NCBI RefSeq assembly: GCF_032842345.1
Contig: NZ_WBKO01000001.1
Span: 434,001 to 498,000 of the forward strand
Direction: 5' to 3'
Length of the DNA: 64,000 nt
Source of the DNA: Methanoculleus caldifontis
GTDB lineage: Archaea > Halobacteriota > Methanomicrobia > Methanomicrobiales > Methanoculleaceae
The translations under genes were made by a program, and so were the position numbers. Shown here piece after piece: positions 60,059-64,000 of the stretch (within the stretch, counting starts at the first letter, position 1; every line of letters begins with the position of its first letter). The notes under the pieces are model-generated. The model did no database searches, was not told where the DNA came from, and worked only from the letters and a program-made list of their open reading frames with translations.

Positions 60059-60361
60059 ATGGCAGCGTTAAGAGTCGCACCCTACGTCTGTGCTTACTCG
60101 GATGAGAACGAAGAGAACCTTCACATCGAGATCGAACTGCCGGGGGTCGAGAAGAAGGACATCTCCTTCAAGATGCAGGAGACGAGTTTCTCCATCGACG
60201 CCTCCCGCGGCGACATCCGCTACGTCGGGACCTACGCGGTGGGATGCCCCGTCGATCCCGCCCAGGCGAAGGCGACGTTCAGGAACGGTCTCCTGACCGT
60301 GGACGCCCCCTACGTGCAGCCTGTCGCGGAGGAGACAAAGGAGATCCCCATCGCGGAATAA
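60059..60361 (+). CDS. Small Hsp20/CS-domain protein
   Basis: A 100-residue alpha-crystallin/p23-like protein: [71 protein letters not shown]. The GLLTVDAPY is the A-x-x-x-n-G-v-L strand of Hsp20. It is short for an Hsp20 (no N-terminal oligomerisation arm), so it is closer to a CS-domain cochaperone. AGGAGGT precedes the start; TATA-like ATTAAATA near 60012-60019 is the likely promoter. A T5 run at 60378-60382 follows. Confidence 0.85.
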   Translation: MAALRVAPYVCAYSDENEENLHIEIELPGVEKKDISFKMQETSFSIDASRGDIRYVGTYAVGCPVDPAQAKATFRNGLLTVDAPYVQPVAEETKEIPIAE

Positions 60362-60377
60362 GAGGGCCCGCACTCCC

Positions 60378-60382
60378 TTTTT
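60378..60382 (+). terminator. T-run after Hsp20 gene
   Basis: A T5 run 16 bases after the stop codon. Confidence 0.4.
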
Positions 60383-60509
60383 GATTCCCGACAGGCGGCA
60401 CGGTCTCGCGCGAAGACGTGAAGGCCGCAGCGTTGGGAACGGTCCCGTCCGGAGCATCATTTCACCGGGAAGAGTCACCTTTATTAGCCTGCATCCGCAC
60501 GTCAGGGGT

Positions 60510-62675
60510 ATGAACCCGGCACGCGGACATGACCCGGAAGCTCCTGGAGCGCCGGTGCGGGAAGAGCCGTCACCGAACCGGCTTATCCACGAAAAAAGCC
60601 CTTACCTGCTCCAGCACGCCCATAACCCCGTCGACTGGTACCCCTGGGGAGAGGAGGCATTCTCACGGGCACGGCAGGAGGGCAGGCCGATCTTCCTCTC
60701 CATCGGCTACTCGGCCTGCCACTGGTGCCACGTCATGGAGGAAGAATCGTTTGCGGACCCACAGGTCGCGAAACTCTTAAACGACATCTTCGTCTGCATC
60801 AAGGTGGACCGCGAGGAACGGCCGGACATCGACCAGATTTACATGTCGGCCGCCCACGTGATGACCGGGGCGGGGGGCTGGCCTCTCAGCATCTTCATGA
60901 CCCCGGAGAAGAAGCCGTTCTTTGCCGCGAGTTACATCCCGAAGGGGAGCCGTTACGGGATGACCGGCCTTCTCGACCTCGTCCCCCGGATCAACAAGGT
61001 CTGGCAGAGCCAGCGCCAGGAACTCGAGAATGCCGGCGACCAGGTGCTGGAAGCGCTCCGGAACGCGGCCCGCACCCCGCCGGGGGAAGAGGAACTTACC
61101 GAAGCCGTTCTCGACGAGGCCTACGAGATCTTCTTCCGGGTCTTCGACGGGGAGAACGGCGGTTTTGGGGACGCGCCCAAGTTCCCGACCCCGCACAACC
61201 TCGTATTCCTGCTCCGCTACGGGAACCGGACCGGGAAGGCGCCGGCGTATGCGATGGTCGAGAAGACGCTTCACGCCATGCGGCAGGGCGGGGTCTTCGA
61301 CCAGGTCGGCTACGGGTTCCACCGCTACTCAACAGACGCCGAGTGGTTCGTTCCCCACTTCGAGAAGATGCTCTACGACCAGGCTCTCCTTGTGATGGCG
61401 TATACGGAGGCCTACCTCGCGACGGGGAGAGAGGAGTTCGCCCGGACCGCACGGGAGACGATCTCCTACGTACTGCGGGATATGACCGATCCTGCCGGCG
61501 GGTTCTACTCGGCGGAGGATGCGGACAGCGAGGGCGAGGAGGGGAAGTTCTATCTCTGGACGAAGGACGAGATAACCGGGATCCTCGGCCCCGATGACGG
61601 GGAGCGGTTCTCGCGGGTCTTCAACGTCACGGAGGCCGGCAACTACCGGGAGCAGCCGGGCGGGAGGAGGACGGGGAAGAACATCCTCCGCCTCCGGCGA
61701 CCGCTGGCGTCGTGGGCCCACGAGTTCTCGATGACGGAAGAGGACCTCTCGTGGTTTGTGGAGAGCGCCCGGCAGAAGATCTTCTCCGCCCGCGAGGGGA
61801 GGGTCCGCCCGGCAAAGGACGACAAGATCCTGACCGACTGGAACGGCCTGATGATCGCCGCTCTCGCGAAGGCCGCCAGGGCCTTCGACAACCCGGAGTA
61901 CCTGGCGGCAGCGGAGAGGGCGACGGCGTTCGTCCTCGATAACCTTCGCCGGCCCGACGGGCGTCTCCTCCACCGCTACCGGGGCGGCGAGGCGGGCCTG
62001 CCCGCGACGCTCGACGACTACGCGTTCATGCTCTGGGCCCTCATCGAGGTCTACGAGGCGTCGTTTGCCCCCCGCTACCTCAGAACCGCCACAGAACTCT
62101 CGCGGGACCTCGTCGCCCGGTACTGGGACTGCAGCCACGGCGGGTTCTTCTTCACCCCCGACGACGAGGACGTCCCCGTCCGGCAGAAACCGGTCTACGA
62201 CGCGGCGATCCCATCGGGCAACAGCGTGGCTATGAACGCCCTCTTCATCCTCGGCCGGATGACCGCAAACCTCGAACTCGAGGAGACGGCGAACCGGATC
62301 CGGCAGGTCTTCGCCGGGACCGTCCGGGCATCCCCGACCAGCTGCACCCACTTCCTCACCGGCCTTGAGTTCATGCTGGGGCCGAACTTCGAGGTGATCG
62401 TCACCGGAATCACGGGCGCAGAGGACACGACGGCGATGGTCCGGGCAATCCGCTCGCACTATGCGCCCGACGCCGTCGTCATCTTCCGCCCCTCCGGCGA
62501 GGAGAGCCCGGAGATCGTGGAGGTGGCCGGGTTCACCCGGGATATCGTGGCGATCGAGGAGTCGGCGACGGCGTACGTCTGCACCAACTATGCCTGCGAC
62601 ATTCCGACGACCGATCCCGACGAGATGCTGCGGCTGATCGGGTCGAAGGAGCGGCCGCCGGAGCCGATCGTCTGA
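60510..62675 (+). CDS. YyaL-type thioredoxin-domain protein (DUF255)
   Basis: A 721-residue protein of the spermatogenesis-associated 20/YyaL family. N-terminal [46 protein letters not shown] has the thioredoxin-like CHWC motif; [14 protein letters not shown] follows. The remainder is an (alpha/alpha)6 barrel of N-acylglucosamine 2-epimerase type (KEDA-like [67 protein letters not shown]). Usual family length. Function uncertain; a redox or sugar-related role is guessed. The OsmC gene follows at 11 bases. Confidence 0.88.
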   Translation: MNPARGHDPEAPGAPVREEPSPNRLIHEKSPYLLQHAHNPVDWYPWGEEAFSRARQEGRPIFLSIGYSACHWCHVMEEESFADPQVAKLLNDIFVCIKVDREERPDIDQIYMSAAHVMTGAGGWPLSIFMTPEKKPFFAASYIPKGSRYGMTGLLDLVPRINKVWQSQRQELENAGDQVLEALRNAARTPPGEEELTEAVLDEAYEIFFRVFDGENGGFGDAPKFPTPHNLVFLLRYGNRTGKAPAYAMVEKTLHAMRQGGVFDQVGYGFHRYSTDAEWFVPHFEKMLYDQALLVMAYTEAYLATGREEFARTARETISYVLRDMTDPAGGFYSAEDADSEGEEGKFYLWTKDEITGILGPDDGERFSRVFNVTEAGNYREQPGGRRTGKNILRLRRPLASWAHEFSMTEEDLSWFVESARQKIFSAREGRVRPAKDDKILTDWNGLMIAALAKAARAFDNPEYLAAAERATAFVLDNLRRPDGRLLHRYRGGEAGLPATLDDYAFMLWALIEVYEASFAPRYLRTATELSRDLVARYWDCSHGGFFFTPDDEDVPVRQKPVYDAAIPSGNSVAMNALFILGRMTANLELEETANRIRQVFAGTVRASPTSCTHFLTGLEFMLGPNFEVIVTGITGAEDTTAMVRAIRSHYAPDAVVIFRPSGEESPEIVEVAGFTRDIVAIEESATAYVCTNYACDIPTTDPDEMLRLIGSKERPPEPIV

Positions 62676-62686
62676 GGGGGGCCGCG

Positions 62687-63226
62687 ATGATGCGAAACGG
62701 GGTCGATCTCGAGAGGCTGGAAGCCTTCAAGGAGACGGTGCAGAGAGAGGCCGGGGCGGGGAGACGGACCCTCTCCGGCATCACGAGCTGGAACGGCGGC
62801 GCCCACTCCACCACCATCGTCCGGAACTTCGCCGTCCCCGCCGACGAGCCGGCCGCCGTCGGCGGGACCAACCGGGGGCCGAGCCCGACGGAGCTGGTGC
62901 TGACGGGGCTCTCGGCCTGTATCGCGATCTCGATCGCATACAGCGCGGCTGAAGAAGGGATCGAGGTCGACCTGATCGAGATCGACGTCGCGGGCGACCT
63001 CGACCTTGCCGGGTTCCTGGGAGTCGGGAATGCCCGGCCGGGCCTTGAGGAGGTTCGCCTGACCGTCAGGGTGGATGCCGACGCACCGCGGGAGAAGATC
63101 CGGGAACTCGTCGACCACGGCTACCGGCGCTCGCCGGTCGCGGCTGCGCTCGAGGGCAGGGTGCCGGTCAGGGTCTGCATCGGGTGGGAGGAGACGCGGG
63201 CGGAAGAAGCCCGGACCGCCCCATAA
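62687..63226 (+). CDS. OsmC family peroxiredoxin-like protein
   Basis: A 179-residue OsmC/Ohr-family protein: GGTNRGPSPTELVLTGLSACIAISIAYSAAEEGIEVDLIEIDVAGDLD has the central redox Cys, and a more N-terminal Cys is absent in the expected place, so it is closer to YhfA-like OsmC than to Ohr. It probably handles organic hydroperoxides or thiols. Likely co-transcribed with the YyaL-type gene. Confidence 0.8.
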   Translation: MMRNGVDLERLEAFKETVQREAGAGRRTLSGITSWNGGAHSTTIVRNFAVPADEPAAVGGTNRGPSPTELVLTGLSACIAISIAYSAAEEGIEVDLIEIDVAGDLDLAGFLGVGNARPGLEEVRLTVRVDADAPREKIRELVDHGYRRSPVAAALEGRVPVRVCIGWEETRAEEARTAP

Positions 63227-63448
63227 CTTCCGATGGACGCGAGTCTTTGCCGTCCTCGCGAAACTCCGGATGCTTCAGCGGGTGACGGGGATGTCGTATC
63301 GTCAGGTCAGGCGGATCTCAATGTTCTGTGACGGATCCGCCTCATCGGCGATCCGCGTGCCTGAATAAACTGCAACTCAGTCACTTCTCTTTCTCGTTTA
63401 AACATCCTGCTAACACAAAAAGCGCGCAAGTTATGGGACACAACCATG

Positions 63449-64000
63449 CTACGGGCTCTTTTGAAGTGTGAACCGGAACGCCGCCCCACCCTCCGGGTGC
63501 CCGGGCACCCGGTCCTCGACCCGGACCTTCCCGCCGTATCGCTCGACGAGGGTCCGGCAGATGTAGAGACCAAGGCCCTGGCCGCTTGCTGCTGTCTGGC
63601 CCCGCTCGAACCGGTGGAAGAGCTTCTTCTTAGTCTCATCCGGAACGCCCGGTCCGGTGTCCTCGACCGAGACCAGCACCTCGCCGTCCCGCACCTCAAC
63701 CCGGATCCAGACCACTACATCCGGTCCGCCGAATTTGACGGCATTGCCAATCAGGTTTGTAAAGATCACCGGGAGGAGACCGTCGGCGCAGACCTTGATC
63801 GGCCGGCCTTCGTACCGGATCGAAGCCACCGGGAAACTCCCGATCTCCTCCCGTATTATGGTATCAAGGTCGATTGGCGATAGACCGGTAGAGTCCTCAT
63901 GAATCCGGCGAATGGTCGCGACATTTTGTAAGATCTCGTTGCTCCGCCAGATGCCGTTGTGCAATTTTTGCGCATATGTCTTCAGGTCGTCTTCAGCGAG
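63449..64000 (-). CDS. Histidine kinase C-terminal part, runs off right edge
   Basis: The reading frame continues past the window end, so the 5' part is missing. The visible ~183 residues contain the end of a HisKA-type helix (LAEDDLKTYAQKLHNGIWRSNEILQNVATIRRI) and a full HATPase: VIFTNLIGNAVKFGG (N box), VEDTGPGVPDETKKKLFHRFERG (G1/F), GQGLGLYICRTLVERYGG (G2). It therefore is a catalytically equipped kinase, unlike the one at 29328-30947. Its sensor domains and partner regulator lie outside the window. Confidence 0.85.
   Translation of the reverse strand, partial: LAEDDLKTYAQKLHNGIWRSNEILQNVATIRRIHEDSTGLSPIDLDTIIREEIGSFPVASIRYEGRPIKVCADGLLPVIFTNLIGNAVKFGGPDVVVWIRVEVRDGEVLVSVEDTGPGVPDETKKKLFHRFERGQTAASGQGLGLYICRTLVERYGGKVRVEDRVPGHPEGGAAFRFTLQKSP

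Overview
The window looks like a high-GC euryarchaeal methanogen chromosome, most likely Methanomicrobiales and close to Methanoculleus (inference). The support is an archaeal dihydropteroate-synthase-like protein of tetrahydromethanopterin synthesis, a four-subunit pyruvate:ferredoxin oxidoreductase, archaeal RibL, UPF0210, UPF0216 and RaSEA-type proteins, archaeal TATA boxes 24-30 bases upstream of starts (several implying leaderless mRNAs), GGAGG Shine-Dalgarno sites and T-run terminators. I saw no rRNA, tRNA, CRISPR array or transposase.

Layout. 0-12.5 kb: housekeeping and conserved genes (ACT protein, UPF0210, thioesterase, methyltransferases, VOC, a MazF/PemK-type toxin-antitoxin pair, cupin) and two secreted sensor-like lipoproteins built from SBP and Cache modules. 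12.6-20.3 kb: a sharply AT-rich island with five tightly packed co-directional genes: SIS-HAD fusion, phosphoribosyltransferase-like protein, ORC/CDC6-like ATPase, an unrecognised two-lobed protein, and a PfkB kinase with cysteine pairs. This is the best candidate for a little-described, probably transferred system; it looks like nucleotide or sugar-phosphate chemistry controlled by an ATPase. 20.3-37.2 kb: chromosomal core again (RNB ribonuclease, LUD protein, MGMT, a third Cache lipoprotein, tandem M28 peptidases, a MerR-like regulator next to a phased repeat operator, SprT-like protease, a histidine kinase without its ATPase domain, a JAMM-RibL operon, a fasciclin/cupredoxin surface protein, DHPS-like protein, PHP, TruA).

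37.5-56.6 kb: a surface-polymer locus. GT2, WecB and WecC (which make UDP-ManNAc and UDP-ManNAcA), GT4, an alpha/alpha-toroid protein and a bidomain oxidoreductase form one operon. After a gene-free, repeat-bearing gap come a RaSEA-like radical SAM gene, three mosaic CapK/PaaK-type adenylate-forming ligases, two divergent FemAB-type transferases and a CapA-type phosphoesterase. Together they suggest an aminouronate-containing glycan modified by acyl or aminoacyl groups (inference). 56.8-64 kb: porBACD in an unusual order, a zinc-ribbon protein, a small Hsp20-like protein, a YyaL-type thioredoxin-domain protein, OsmC, and the 3' end of a histidine kinase that runs off the right edge.
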